Below are positions 52,225 through 60,241 of a stretch of DNA of 64,000 nt, piece by piece. Origin of the DNA: Salsuginibacillus halophilus (GTDB taxonomy: Bacteria; Bacillota; Bacilli; Bacillales; Marinococcaceae). The position numbers were made by a program, and so were the translations under genes. The notes under the pieces are model-generated. The model saw only the letters and a program-made list of their open reading frames with translations, had not been told where the DNA came from and made no database searches. Positions within the stretch are counted from its first letter, which is position 1. Every line of letters starts with the position of its first letter. The DNA lies in NCBI RefSeq assembly GCF_003014715.1, contig NZ_PYAV01000003.1, positions 62,001 through 126,000 of the forward strand, written 5' to 3'.

Positions 52225-53487
52225 GTGGAAGCGCTCGAAAAAGCAGTGAAAATGATTGAACAAGGTGAGGTAGAAAAAGGACTTGAGGAACTTGAACGGC
52301 TTGAAAGTGAAGCTGATCACCAAGAGATGTATGATATTGCGATGATTTATCAGCAGCTTGGTCACGCCGGGCGAGCATCAAGGCTTGTGAAGCGCCTGCT
52401 GATGGATTATCCAGACGAAGGTGAGCTTTATATACTGGCAGCGGAGCTCTCCATTGATCTTGAAGAAGAAGATGAAGCGATCGAGTGGCTGCTTGAAATT
52501 TCTGAAGAAGACGAAAGCTACATTCAAGCGCAGATGCTCCTTGCCGATTTGTATCAGCTGCAAGGGCTTGAAGAAGTTGCGGAGCAGAAACTGAAAAACG
52601 CGCTTGAAAGCGCACCGGAAGAGCCGGTTCTTCTTGCAGGGCTCGGCGAATTTTACTTAGAGCGCGGCGACTATCAAAAAAGTATCCCCTTTTTAAAGCA
52701 GGCAGAGCAACACGGTTTTGAGCACCCTGAAAGTTCAATTTACTTACGAATTGCAGAAGCTTATAGTGCAACAGGCCAGTTTGAAGAAGCGATGAAATAC
52801 TATGAGGACGGCCTGGCTGAAAAAACGGAGTTAAATGCGTTATTTGGTTACGGCTATACAGCGCTGCAGATTAGTGACTACGAAACCGCGGTTAAACAGC
52901 TTGAAGAACTGCGTAACCTTGATTACGAGTATGCAAGTTTATATCCATTTTTAGCGCGTGCTTATGAAGGTAAGGAACAGTTTGACAAGGCATTAGCGGT
53001 TTGTCAGGACGGCATGCGGGTTGACGAATTTAACGATGCGTTGTATGCAGAAGCCGGAAAAATTCAGTTGAAACTCGGAAACGAAGAAGCAGCAATAACT
53101 TCACTGCGTGAAGCTTTATCTATGAACCCAGGCAATGTTGATGCCGCATTAAGCCTGCTTAGCGCCCTTGATAACCAGGAAGACGCAGAAGGTGTGCTTG
53201 AGCTGGTTTCCTACTTGCGGGAAATGAGTGAGGACGCTCCGTTATTCAGCTGGTACGAGGCACGGGCTCACCTTGAGGAGGATGACGTGTCTAAAGCGCT
53301 TGAAGCGTTTCAGCAGGCGTCTCCATCGTTTCTCGAAGATGCAGCTTTCCTTCGTGACTACGGGTATGCGCTGCTTGAAGGAGGGCGCCGTGAAGACGGA
53401 ATCCATAAATTAAAACAGTCTCTCAACTTAGAAGAACAGCCGGAACTACAGGCGTTTCTTGAAACATTTGCAGAAGATGAAATGTAA
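52225..53487 (+). CDS. ypiA: TPR-repeat protein YpiA
   Basis: A 420-residue cytoplasmic protein made almost entirely of tetratricopeptide repeats, about ten helix pairs, for example PVLLAGLGEFYLERGDYQKS and LYAEAGKIQLKLGNEEAAI. It is strongly acidic. Such repeats mediate protein-protein binding; the partner is unknown. The frame is open from 52033, but AAGGGG lies 8 nt before GTG 52225, giving a length near the roughly 423 residues I recall for B. subtilis YpiA. ypiB follows closely. Confidence 0.88.
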   Translation: MEALEKAVKMIEQGEVEKGLEELERLESEADHQEMYDIAMIYQQLGHAGRASRLVKRLLMDYPDEGELYILAAELSIDLEEEDEAIEWLLEISEEDESYIQAQMLLADLYQLQGLEEVAEQKLKNALESAPEEPVLLAGLGEFYLERGDYQKSIPFLKQAEQHGFEHPESSIYLRIAEAYSATGQFEEAMKYYEDGLAEKTELNALFGYGYTALQISDYETAVKQLEELRNLDYEYASLYPFLARAYEGKEQFDKALAVCQDGMRVDEFNDALYAEAGKIQLKLGNEEAAITSLREALSMNPGNVDAALSLLSALDNQEDAEGVLELVSYLREMSEDAPLFSWYEARAHLEEDDVSKALEAFQQASPSFLEDAAFLRDYGYALLEGGRREDGIHKLKQSLNLEEQPELQAFLETFAEDEM

Positions 53488-53505
53488 CGACAGGACGTGA
53501 ATGTG

Positions 53506-54051
53506 ATGGCAAGTGTAATTGAAAGAGAAGAAAAAAGAAAGTTTATCGAGTGGCTGTTAGCTTACAATATACTGCAGGATCGGCGGATCACCTGGCTTTT
53601 GCAGTACATGGCAGCGCACAATACTTTACTTGAAGAAGTGCGTTTCGTGCCGGATGCGCGCGAGGCGCCGCGCCTGCTGCGGTTAAACGACGCAGAATGT
53701 CATGTATACTTTCAAGAAGGTTTAACCGTCGCCCATGATGCTGAAGCTTGTTATCACCGGCTGCAGGCGAGGCCGGAGTTTCCTTTGTACATTGAACTGC
53801 AGGCAGCGGATCTTTTTGAATTAGAAGCTTATCAAACGATCTTAGAAGGAAATCCATATCATCCTGAGCGTAGATACCTGCAGCAGGGGGCGGAAGCCGT
53901 TGCCGCATGGTCCCTTTATGAGAAGGAAGTAAAGCGTCTAAAAACAGCAATTGATGAAGCTTTAGATGCAGGTGATCAAAGTCGTTTTGAACGTTTAAGC
54001 AGTGAATGGCAGGCGTTAAACAAAAATTTTAATAAGGAGTGGAAATCATGA
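53506..54051 (+). CDS. ypiB: UPF0302 protein YpiB
   Basis: A 181-residue protein of the YpiB/UPF0302 family: an N-terminal part around KRKFIEWLLAYNILQDRRITWLLQYM and a C-terminal helix ending in FNKEW. Function not established. Three in-frame starts exist (GTG 53497, GTG 53503, ATG 53506); AGGA at 53492-53495 suits the last two. It overlaps ypiF by an ATGA junction. Its place between ypiA and ypiF matches B. subtilis. Confidence 0.85.
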   Translation: MASVIEREEKRKFIEWLLAYNILQDRRITWLLQYMAAHNTLLEEVRFVPDAREAPRLLRLNDAECHVYFQEGLTVAHDAEACYHRLQARPEFPLYIELQAADLFELEAYQTILEGNPYHPERRYLQQGAEAVAAWSLYEKEVKRLKTAIDEALDAGDQSRFERLSSEWQALNKNFNKEWKS

Positions 54052-54515
54052 AATGGAGCACCCAGGATGTAGCAAGGTATAAAGAAGCTGCTTCTTATGT
54101 TGATACTGTTATTGTCCCGTTAATGCCCGTTGATTTTGGCGAAGATATGAAGTCAAAAGCCGCTATGGGCGAATATGTAAACTTAATGACAGATGAACTT
54201 GAGCGTCAATTTCATGGTCGTGTGCTGCAGCTGCCGCCGTTTACATATATGGTTACAGCTGAAGGTGAACAAGCCGTACTGCGCTTAAAACAATGGCACG
54301 AAACCGCAGTTGAAGCCGGTAAACAGCATGTCATTTATTTAACAGCAGACAGCTCATGGAAAAAGTATGAAGAAGAGCTGACCGGTACGCTTTTATGGCT
54401 GCCACTTCTTCCGGTGGAAGATTTGGATCCTAAATTGAAAAGGAAAACGATCTCTGATCAAATTGAGCAAATTCTTCCGATCATTATGGAAGAGTGGAAA
54501 AAGTCCCCACAGTAA
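54048..54515 (+). CDS. ypiF: YpiF-like protein (DUF2487)
   Basis: A 155-residue soluble protein of the YpiF/DUF2487 family, function unknown. Runs WSTQDVARYKEAASYVDTVIVPLMPVD and LPPFTYMV appear conserved by memory. AAGGAG lies 8 nt before ATG 54048. It is co-transcribed with ypiB and directly precedes the qcr operon promoter. Confidence 0.84.
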   Translation: MKWSTQDVARYKEAASYVDTVIVPLMPVDFGEDMKSKAAMGEYVNLMTDELERQFHGRVLQLPPFTYMVTAEGEQAVLRLKQWHETAVEAGKQHVIYLTADSSWKKYEEELTGTLLWLPLLPVEDLDPKLKRKTISDQIEQILPIIMEEWKKSPQ

Positions 54516-54545
54516 CGAAACATTCGTGACAGCCTCGTGAAACGA

Positions 54546-54575
54546 TTGACATGAATTTATTGCTTAGGCTATTAT
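54546..54575 (+). promoter_or_regulatory. Promoter of qcrABC
   Basis: TTGACA (54546-54551), an 18-nt spacer and TATTAT (54570-54575), 75 nt before the qcrA start. Confidence 0.65.
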
Positions 54576-54649
54576 TAATATGTCTTAGTCTTCATATGTG
54601 TGCATCGTCCGTTTAGGGACACAGCCTGGAAAGTAGGGAGGGAAAAACG

Positions 54650-55147
54650 GTGAGTGAGAAGAATCATAATGTTTCGCGTCGTCAGTTCTTAACGTATACG
54701 CTGACAGGTGTGGGCGGTTTTATGGCTGCAGGTATGCTGATGCCGATGGTCCGTATGGCAGTTGACCCGGTACTTGATGCTGCTGCAGAAGGTGATATGA
54801 ACTACCTTGTTGAGTTTGATGAATTAGGCGAAGAACCGATTCGTAGAGAGTTAACGTACGAAGCAGATGACGGCTGGTATGAATCGGAACAAATTGAAAC
54901 CATTTATGTCTACCGCGATGGCGATGACGTTGTAGCGTTATCTGCCGTCTGTACACACCTTGGTTGTACAGTCAGCTGGGAAGGTAGTGAGGATTATCCG
55001 GAAATGTTCTATTGTCCATGTCACTTTGGGCTGTACGAGCGTGACGGTACGAACGTGGAAGGAACACCTCCAACCGAGCCGCTGCACCGCTATGAGTATG
55101 AAATCCGTGACGGGGCCGTGTATGTAGGTCAGTCTGAACCACAATAA
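54650..55147 (+). CDS. qcrA: Menaquinol:cytochrome c reductase, Rieske iron-sulfur subunit
   Basis: Carries the 2Fe-2S cluster that takes the first electron from menaquinol. The 165-residue protein has a twin-arginine-like start (RRQFLTYTLTGVGGF, about 10-24) with a membrane anchor. Rieske boxes are C101-T-H-L-G-C106 and C122-P-C-H125, all four ligands and the disulfide pair intact. The ectodomain is acidic. GTG start with GGGAGGG upstream. First gene of qcrABC. Confidence 0.95.
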   Translation: MSEKNHNVSRRQFLTYTLTGVGGFMAAGMLMPMVRMAVDPVLDAAAEGDMNYLVEFDELGEEPIRRELTYEADDGWYESEQIETIYVYRDGDDVVALSAVCTHLGCTVSWEGSEDYPEMFYCPCHFGLYERDGTNVEGTPPTEPLHRYEYEIRDGAVYVGQSEPQ

Positions 55148-55164
55148 TAGGAGGGGCGTTTGCA

Positions 55165-55836
55165 ATGTTACAGCGTATTTACGACTGGGTTGACGAACGC
55201 ATGGACATTACGCCGCTCTGGCGGGATATTGCCGATCACGAAGTGCCTGAACACGTCAACCCGGCGCACCACTTCTCGGCATTTATCTACTGTTTTGGCG
55301 GGCTGACTTTCTTTGTCACCGTCATTCAGATTTTGTCCGGCATGTTTTTAACGATGTATTACGTACCTGATATTATCAATGCGTATGAATCCGTTTACTA
55401 TTTACAAAGTGAAGTAGCGTTCGGTGCTATTGTGCGTGCGATGCACCACTGGGGAGCGAGCGTTGTCATCGTAATGATGTTTTTACATACATTGCGGGTT
55501 TTCTTTACCGGGGCTTACAAAAAACCTCGTGAACTGAACTGGGTTGTAGGTGTACTTATATTCTTTGTTATGCTCGGTCTTGGTTTGACCGGCTACCTGC
55601 TCCCTTGGGACATGAAAGCTTACTTTGCGACTGTAGTTGCACTTGAAATTATGGAGACGGTACCAATTATTGGTGAATCGCTGCGAACTTTACTGCAGGG
55701 CGGTGAAATTGTCGGGGCACAAACCTTGGCAAGATTCTTTGCGATTCACGTATTCTTCCTGCCGGGGGCATTACTTGGTCTGTTAGCAGCCCACTTTATT
55801 ATGATCCGCCGTCAAGGTATCTCCGGTCCATTGTAA
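55165..55836 (+). CDS. qcrB: Menaquinol:cytochrome c reductase, cytochrome b6 subunit
   Basis: A 223-residue membrane protein with four transmembrane helices, the heme-carrying b6-type half of cytochrome b. Paired histidine ligands are visible in helices B and D: RAMHHWGASVVIVMMFLHTLRVF and FFAIHVFFLPGALLGLLAAHFI. The b6-type cysteine that binds an extra heme covalently is C43 in MRxF-like context in the B. subtilis family; here a Cys occurs at about residue 39 (IYCFGG). AGGAGGGG precedes the ATG. Confidence 0.94.
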   Translation: MLQRIYDWVDERMDITPLWRDIADHEVPEHVNPAHHFSAFIYCFGGLTFFVTVIQILSGMFLTMYYVPDIINAYESVYYLQSEVAFGAIVRAMHHWGASVVIVMMFLHTLRVFFTGAYKKPRELNWVVGVLIFFVMLGLGLTGYLLPWDMKAYFATVVALEIMETVPIIGESLRTLLQGGEIVGAQTLARFFAIHVFFLPGALLGLLAAHFIMIRRQGISGPL

Positions 55837-55878
55837 AACGTTATAAGTTATTTAGAAACGGGTGAAGGAGGGAGTCCG

Positions 55879-56724
55879 ATGCATCGAGGAAAAGGTATGA
55901 AGTTCGTCGGGGATTCACGTGTCCCTGCCGAAAAGAAACCGAACATTCCTAAAGACTATTCGGAGTTCCCTGGAAAAACGGAAGCTTTCTGGCCAAACTT
56001 TCTATTGAAAGAATGGCTCGTAGGTGCGGTCTTTTTGATCGGGTTTTTATGTATGGCAACAGCTTATCCGGCGTCGCTTGAAGGCGTTGCCGACCCGACT
56101 GACTCCGCTTACATTCCGCTTCCGGACTGGTACTTTTTATTCTTGTATCAGCTCTTAAAGTATCAGTTTGCTTCCGGGGATTTCGAATTGATTGGAAACG
56201 TGGTTATTCCGGGCATCGCTTTTGGTGCACTGCTGATTGCACCTTGGCTTGATAATGGTCCGGAACGTCGTCCATCACGTCGTCCGATTGCAACTGCAAT
56301 GATGATGCTCGGGACGATTGCTACCATTTATTTAACCTGGGAGTCTGTAGAAGAGCACGACTGGGAAGCTGCTGAAGAGCAGGGTGAAATCATTACTGAT
56401 GACGACATCATCGAAGTTGATCAAGACGCCAGAGGTTATGAGATTTACGAAGAGCAAGGCTGTATTGAGTGTCACGGTGACCAGATGGAAGGTGCCGGCG
56501 CTGCAGGACCGGATCTTTATGATCTACCTTATGGGGCAGAAGACATCGCTGAAATTGCTGTAGAAGGTATTGGCGATATGCCAGCCGGCTTGTTTGACGG
56601 TGATGATGAAGAACTTGAAGTCCTCTCGGAATACATCGAAGCCAACGGTCAGCCGGATGACGGCGACGACGGTGAAGAAGACGATGATGAGGATGACAAC
56701 GGTGATGATGAAGAAGATGAGTAA
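55879..56724 (+). CDS. qcrC: Menaquinol:cytochrome c reductase, subunit IV-cytochrome c fusion
   Basis: Fuses a b6f subunit IV-like part with a c-type cytochrome. Residues about 45-155 hold three membrane helices, with PDWYFLFLYQLLKYQ (the quinol-site PDWY version of PEWY). Residues about 185-250 are the cytochrome domain: heme motif C195-I-E-C198-H199 and GDMPAG with the likely axial Met. Residues about 250-281 are almost all Asp, Glu, Gly and Asn, an acidic tail beyond the roughly 255 residues I recall for B. subtilis QcrC. A terminator follows. Confidence 0.94.
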   Translation: MHRGKGMKFVGDSRVPAEKKPNIPKDYSEFPGKTEAFWPNFLLKEWLVGAVFLIGFLCMATAYPASLEGVADPTDSAYIPLPDWYFLFLYQLLKYQFASGDFELIGNVVIPGIAFGALLIAPWLDNGPERRPSRRPIATAMMMLGTIATIYLTWESVEEHDWEAAEEQGEIITDDDIIEVDQDARGYEIYEEQGCIECHGDQMEGAGAAGPDLYDLPYGAEDIAEIAVEGIGDMPAGLFDGDDEELEVLSEYIEANGQPDDGDDGEEDDDEDDNGDDEEDE

Positions 56725-56739
56725 AGTGGTAGCTTAAAG

Positions 56740-56791
56740 AAAAAGCTGTCCCCGGTAACCGGAAAATCCGGTTCGCCGGGACAGCTTTTTT
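56740..56791 (+). terminator. qcrABC terminator
   Basis: AAAAAGCTGTCCC-CGG pairs with CCG-GGACAGCTTTTTTT, with a smaller ACCGGA/TCCGGT stem in the loop. Ends in T7. Confidence 0.9.
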
Positions 56792-56819
56792 TAAACCGGC
56801 TGGGTGAGGAGGGAACGTT

Positions 56820-57440
56820 TTGAGAACAGGGCAAAAGCTTCCGATGAAGCAGCGGCTTAAAGCCTTGCTGATGTCTCCAAAGGTGCTCGGGCTGTTGTTA
56901 GTGATCAATGCAGTTGGCACTTTATACGGTTACATATGGTACATTGATCAACTGATGATCACACCACCACAATTTTTAATCTTTGTACCAGACAGTCCAA
57001 CAGCAAGCTTGTTTTTTTGTATCGTTTTGTTTCTATGGCTGTTGAACCGCCGGAGCGGGCTCATCGAAGCACTTGCTGCGGTAACGTTAATCAAGTACGG
57101 GATCTGGGCGGTTGTAATGAATGCAGGTGCCGGATTCGCAGGTGATGAGCTAAACTGGCAAAATTACATGTTGATTGTTTCACACGGGGCAATGGCAGTG
57201 CAGGCACTTCTTTACTTACCCTTTTATCACATTCGACGTTGGCACTTAACAGTAGCAGCAGTATGGACGGTGCATAACGATATGATCGATTACATGTATA
57301 ATGTTTATCCGTGGGTGAGTCCGTATTTATTGGATGGTATTCATCACATTGGTTATTTCACATTTTGGTTAAGTCTGCTTTCAATCGGTTTGATATATGT
57401 GCTTCATGTGCGCAGGCAGCCGGTGGATGTACCGTCTTAG
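56820..57440 (+). CDS. ypjA: DUF1405 integral membrane protein YpjA
   Basis: A 206-residue protein with about five or six membrane helices; function unknown. VINAVGTLYGYIWYIDQL, KYGIWAVVMN and HNDMIDYMYNVYPWV look like the conserved runs of the YpjA/DUF1405 family. TTG start with GAGGAGGG upstream. The position after qcrC is as in B. subtilis. Confidence 0.86.
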   Translation: MRTGQKLPMKQRLKALLMSPKVLGLLLVINAVGTLYGYIWYIDQLMITPPQFLIFVPDSPTASLFFCIVLFLWLLNRRSGLIEALAAVTLIKYGIWAVVMNAGAGFAGDELNWQNYMLIVSHGAMAVQALLYLPFYHIRRWHLTVAAVWTVHNDMIDYMYNVYPWVSPYLLDGIHHIGYFTFWLSLLSIGLIYVLHVRRQPVDVPS

Positions 57441-57527
57441 GTCTAGCTTCCTTTTCCGCTTACAGGGTCTAACCTTGTCCTTTACTGCATACGTTGGTAT
57501 CAGCAGGCAGAGGAGGGCGGATGCATC

Positions 57528-58304
57528 ATGTGGAAACAATGGGGGCTAACTACCTTAATGATTTGTGTTTTGCTTGTACCTGGACAAGCTTATAGTGAAA
57601 ACGAACCGCTGCTTGAAGCAGCTGCTGCAGCTGACCGTCTAACGCAGGAGGCGTCATACGCTGAAGCTAAAAAAACACTTGAGCGAGCCGGGCAGTATCT
57701 TCCTGAACTTCGGTTTGAAGAAAAGAATTTAAGTTCGGATGATATAGGCTTAATTGTGGAAAGCTTGCAGCAGGCACAAGGTTCTCTTGCTGCGGTTCAG
57801 TTAAGTGATGCTGAGCGTAAGGCCTACGTTCGTGCGTTTTACTACACCGTACAGGCGGTATTTGATGAGGAAGCTGTGAAAAGTCTAGGCGGCGTCGTTC
57901 AGCTTGAACATCGTCTGCAGCGTACACAAGCTAAACTGCCGGGTGCACCTGTAGAAGAGCGTCGCGAGCTTTGGGCGGGTGTGCAGCAAGAGCTCCTCCA
58001 AGTTCAGCCGGCAATGTTTTTAAGGACATCGCCTGCTTGGCAGGAGGAAGTTACGTCCCTCGCTGCCCATATCAATGAGCGCGTCCGTCATGAAGAAGCA
58101 GGAGAGGACGAGCTGGCAGCTAAATTACAAACGTTTCAGCAGCTTTTATTTGAAAGTGAGCAGAAACAATCAAGCACAGATCCTTCTTTATTTTTTGTCA
58201 TCAGCACGATGGCTGCTTTTGTATTAACAGGGCTGACCTATGCAGGTGTAAAAAAATACCGGGGGGAAAAGGAACGCTTAAAAGCAAAAGAAGAGGAACG
58301 GTGA
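57528..58304 (+). CDS. ypjB: Sporulation protein YpjB
   Basis: A 258-residue membrane protein of the YpjB family, linked to sporulation in B. subtilis. It has a signal peptide (about 1-23), a mostly helical, Gln- and Glu-rich extracytoplasmic part, and a C-terminal membrane helix (about 221-241) with a charged tail. It follows ypjA, as in B. subtilis. Molecular role unknown. Confidence 0.84.
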   Translation: MWKQWGLTTLMICVLLVPGQAYSENEPLLEAAAAADRLTQEASYAEAKKTLERAGQYLPELRFEEKNLSSDDIGLIVESLQQAQGSLAAVQLSDAERKAYVRAFYYTVQAVFDEEAVKSLGGVVQLEHRLQRTQAKLPGAPVEERRELWAGVQQELLQVQPAMFLRTSPAWQEEVTSLAAHINERVRHEEAGEDELAAKLQTFQQLLFESEQKQSSTDPSLFFVISTMAAFVLTGLTYAGVKKYRGEKERLKAKEEER

Positions 58305-58332
58305 AGGTTTCTTGAACCTTACTGCACTAGAA

Positions 58333-58361
58333 TTGACGTGAACATAGGTTTGGCATAAAAT
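58333..58361 (+). promoter_or_regulatory. Promoter of the zinc peptidase gene
   Basis: TTGACG (58333-58338), a 17-nt spacer and TAAAAT (58356-58361), 39 nt before the start. Confidence 0.65.
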
Positions 58362-58400
58362 AAAGTATGAAGATGAACTGGTTTGAGGAGGTGGAGCATC

Positions 58401-59084
58401 GTGAGTTTAACGGCGTTTATCATTTATTTTGCGCTTTTACTTTTGATTCCGCTCTGGGCGCAGAGCCGGGTGAAAAGCGCGTATAAGAAATATTCGCAAG
58501 TCCAAAATACCGCCGGGATGACAGGTGCACAAGTTGCAGAAAAAATTCTGCGGGAAAATGGGATCTATGATGTCAATGTTGAGCCTGTGAAAGGTAAATT
58601 AAGTGACCATTACGATCCAAAAGCGAAAGCAGTGCGTCTCTCGGAGGAAAACTATTACCGTGAATCTGTCGCAGGGGCTGCGATTGCCGCACACGAAGTC
58701 GGTCACGCGATTCAAGATGCAGAGGATTATGCGTTTCTCCGCATTCGTCATGCACTTGTACCAGCGGCGAATTTAGGATCGAACTTTTCGTTCATTTTAA
58801 TCATTGCAGGTATCTTGATTCAGGCGCAGGGCATGCTGCTGCTCGGTATCGTATTTATGTCAGCAGCAGTTTTATTCCAGCTCGTTACGCTTCCGGTTGA
58901 ATTTAACGCTTCAAGCCGGGCGATGGGTCAAATGGTAAGCACAGGCATTATTCAAAACAACGAAGAAAAAGAGACACGCAAAGTGCTCGATGCAGCAGCG
59001 TTGACATACGTTGCCGCTGCACTTGTAGCTGTGCTTGAACTAGCACGTTTCGTCCTCATTTACCTCGGTATGGGAGACGATTAA
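58401..59084 (+). CDS. Membrane zinc metallopeptidase, YugP-like
   Basis: A 227-residue putative membrane peptidase. The zinc motif HEVGH is at about residues 98-102 in AAHEVGHAIQDAE. Helices lie near 5-20, 125-165 and 205-225. LPVEFNASSRA is a further conserved run, probably with the third ligand Glu. It resembles B. subtilis YugP, which is encoded elsewhere there; substrate unknown. GTG 58401 has GAGGAGGTGG upstream; the frame opens at 58383. Confidence 0.85.
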   Translation: MSLTAFIIYFALLLLIPLWAQSRVKSAYKKYSQVQNTAGMTGAQVAEKILRENGIYDVNVEPVKGKLSDHYDPKAKAVRLSEENYYRESVAGAAIAAHEVGHAIQDAEDYAFLRIRHALVPAANLGSNFSFILIIAGILIQAQGMLLLGIVFMSAAVLFQLVTLPVEFNASSRAMGQMVSTGIIQNNEEKETRKVLDAAALTYVAAALVAVLELARFVLIYLGMGDD

Positions 59085-59087
59085 GAA

Positions 59088-59122
59088 AAAGCTTCCCGGA
59101 AATTTTCCGGGAAGCTTTTTTA
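59088..59122. terminator. Bidirectional terminator between the peptidase gene and menA
   Basis: AAAAAGCTTCCCGG and CCGGGAAGCTTTTTT form a long stem with A- and T-tracts on both sides. It serves the plus-strand peptidase gene and the convergent menA, whose stop lies in the tract. Confidence 0.9.
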
Positions 59123-60064
59123 CATCATTGTCGTCGGTAAAAGATGTTCTAAAATGAAAGCAAACCCATACATCCAGCCGAATCGTTTATTTGTATCGGC
59201 GGTGTATTTCATGCCTGGCATCATCTCAAGCGGCGTGTGTGATGTTTGAAAAGTCTTAACCGCCTGTATGGCTTTAGGGATCGAAATCAAAGTTAACAAT
59301 GCCCATAAAGGGACAATGCCGGTAAATGCAAGTGCGGCTGTGATTACATAAGCTGCACCGAAAAAGAGGGTGAGAATCACGATGGCTCCTTGTTTTCCAG
59401 CGAGTATGGCTAATGTTTTCCGCCCGTTTAACTTATCCCCATCAAGGTCGCGAATGTTATTTGCCATCAAGATTGCACCGATCAGTAAGGCGACTGGTAA
59501 ACTAATATAAACGATGGCCGCATTGATTGTTTCTAACTGAATGAAGAAGCTGATGCCAATTATTACAGTGCCCATAAAAAAGCCAGCTGTTAATTCACCA
59601 AGCGGTGAGTAAGCAATCGGGTAGGGACCGCCTGTATAAAGATAACCAAACAACATAGAAATGACGCCGATAGCAGCAACCCAAAAGGATGTAGTTAAGC
59701 ATATATATAACCCAAGGAGCAAGGCAATCCCGTACAATAGAAAAGCAAGATTTCTTACTTTCGCCGGCGAAAAGCCATCGCGTACAATGGTACCGCCGAT
59801 GCCGACAGAATGCTCGGTGTCAAGTCCACGTACATAATCGTAATACTCATTAAACATATTGGTTGCAGCTTGAATGAGCAGGGAAGCAAGTAACATGGCA
59901 AAAAACAGGCCGAAATGAATTGAAGTTTCAGCACTGGCAGCGGCGGTTCCGACAAATACAGGAATAAAAGAAGCGCTTAATGTATGCGGTCGAATCATCC
60001 GCCACCAAATCTGCCAGCCCTCTTTTTCACCTAAGGCTTGTTTTACATTTGTTGAAGATGTCAT
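59120..60064 (-). CDS. menA: 1,4-dihydroxy-2-naphthoate polyprenyltransferase
   Basis: Membrane UbiA-family enzyme that attaches the heptaprenyl chain to dihydroxynaphthoate. The 314-residue protein has about eight helices and the two Asp-rich motifs: NMFNEYYDYVRGLDTEH and NNIRDLDGDKLNGRKT. The start is uncertain: the frame opens with a TTG at 60112 without a ribosome site, while the ATG at 60064 has AAAGGAG 14 nt upstream, an unusually long gap. It is divergent from menF-menD-menH, the usual Bacillus arrangement. Confidence 0.93.
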   Translation of the reverse strand: MTSSTNVKQALGEKEGWQIWWRMIRPHTLSASFIPVFVGTAAASAETSIHFGLFFAMLLASLLIQAATNMFNEYYDYVRGLDTEHSVGIGGTIVRDGFSPAKVRNLAFLLYGIALLLGLYICLTTSFWVAAIGVISMLFGYLYTGGPYPIAYSPLGELTAGFFMGTVIIGISFFIQLETINAAIVYISLPVALLIGAILMANNIRDLDGDKLNGRKTLAILAGKQGAIVILTLFFGAAYVITAALAFTGIVPLWALLTLISIPKAIQAVKTFQTSHTPLEMMPGMKYTADTNKRFGWMYGFAFILEHLLPTTMM

Positions 60065-60164
60065 CGTTTGTTTTACGGCTCCTTTGTAAAGTTGTGGTGT
60101 ACGTACCTTCAAATAGTTTAGAAAACACGGGCAAAAGTGTCAATTCAAACCTGGCTTGTTTTTC

Positions 60165-60193
60165 TTGTCGATTCATAAAAAAAGACATATAAT
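60165..60193 (+). promoter_or_regulatory. Promoter of the men operon
   Basis: TTGTCG (60165-60170), a 17-nt spacer and TATAAT (60188-60193), 48 nt before menF. Confidence 0.7.
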
Positions 60194-60241
60194 GTGGGGT
60201 GGACCCGATAAAGGCCCTTGAAATTATGTGGAGGGTTTAAG

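Noticed and set aside
52169-52771. Minus-strand frame of 200 codons inside ypiA
   Set aside because: Fully antisense to a well-supported TPR gene. Its Gln/Leu/Arg-rich translation is what the reverse strand of Glu/Ala/Leu repeats gives, and it lacks a ribosome site.
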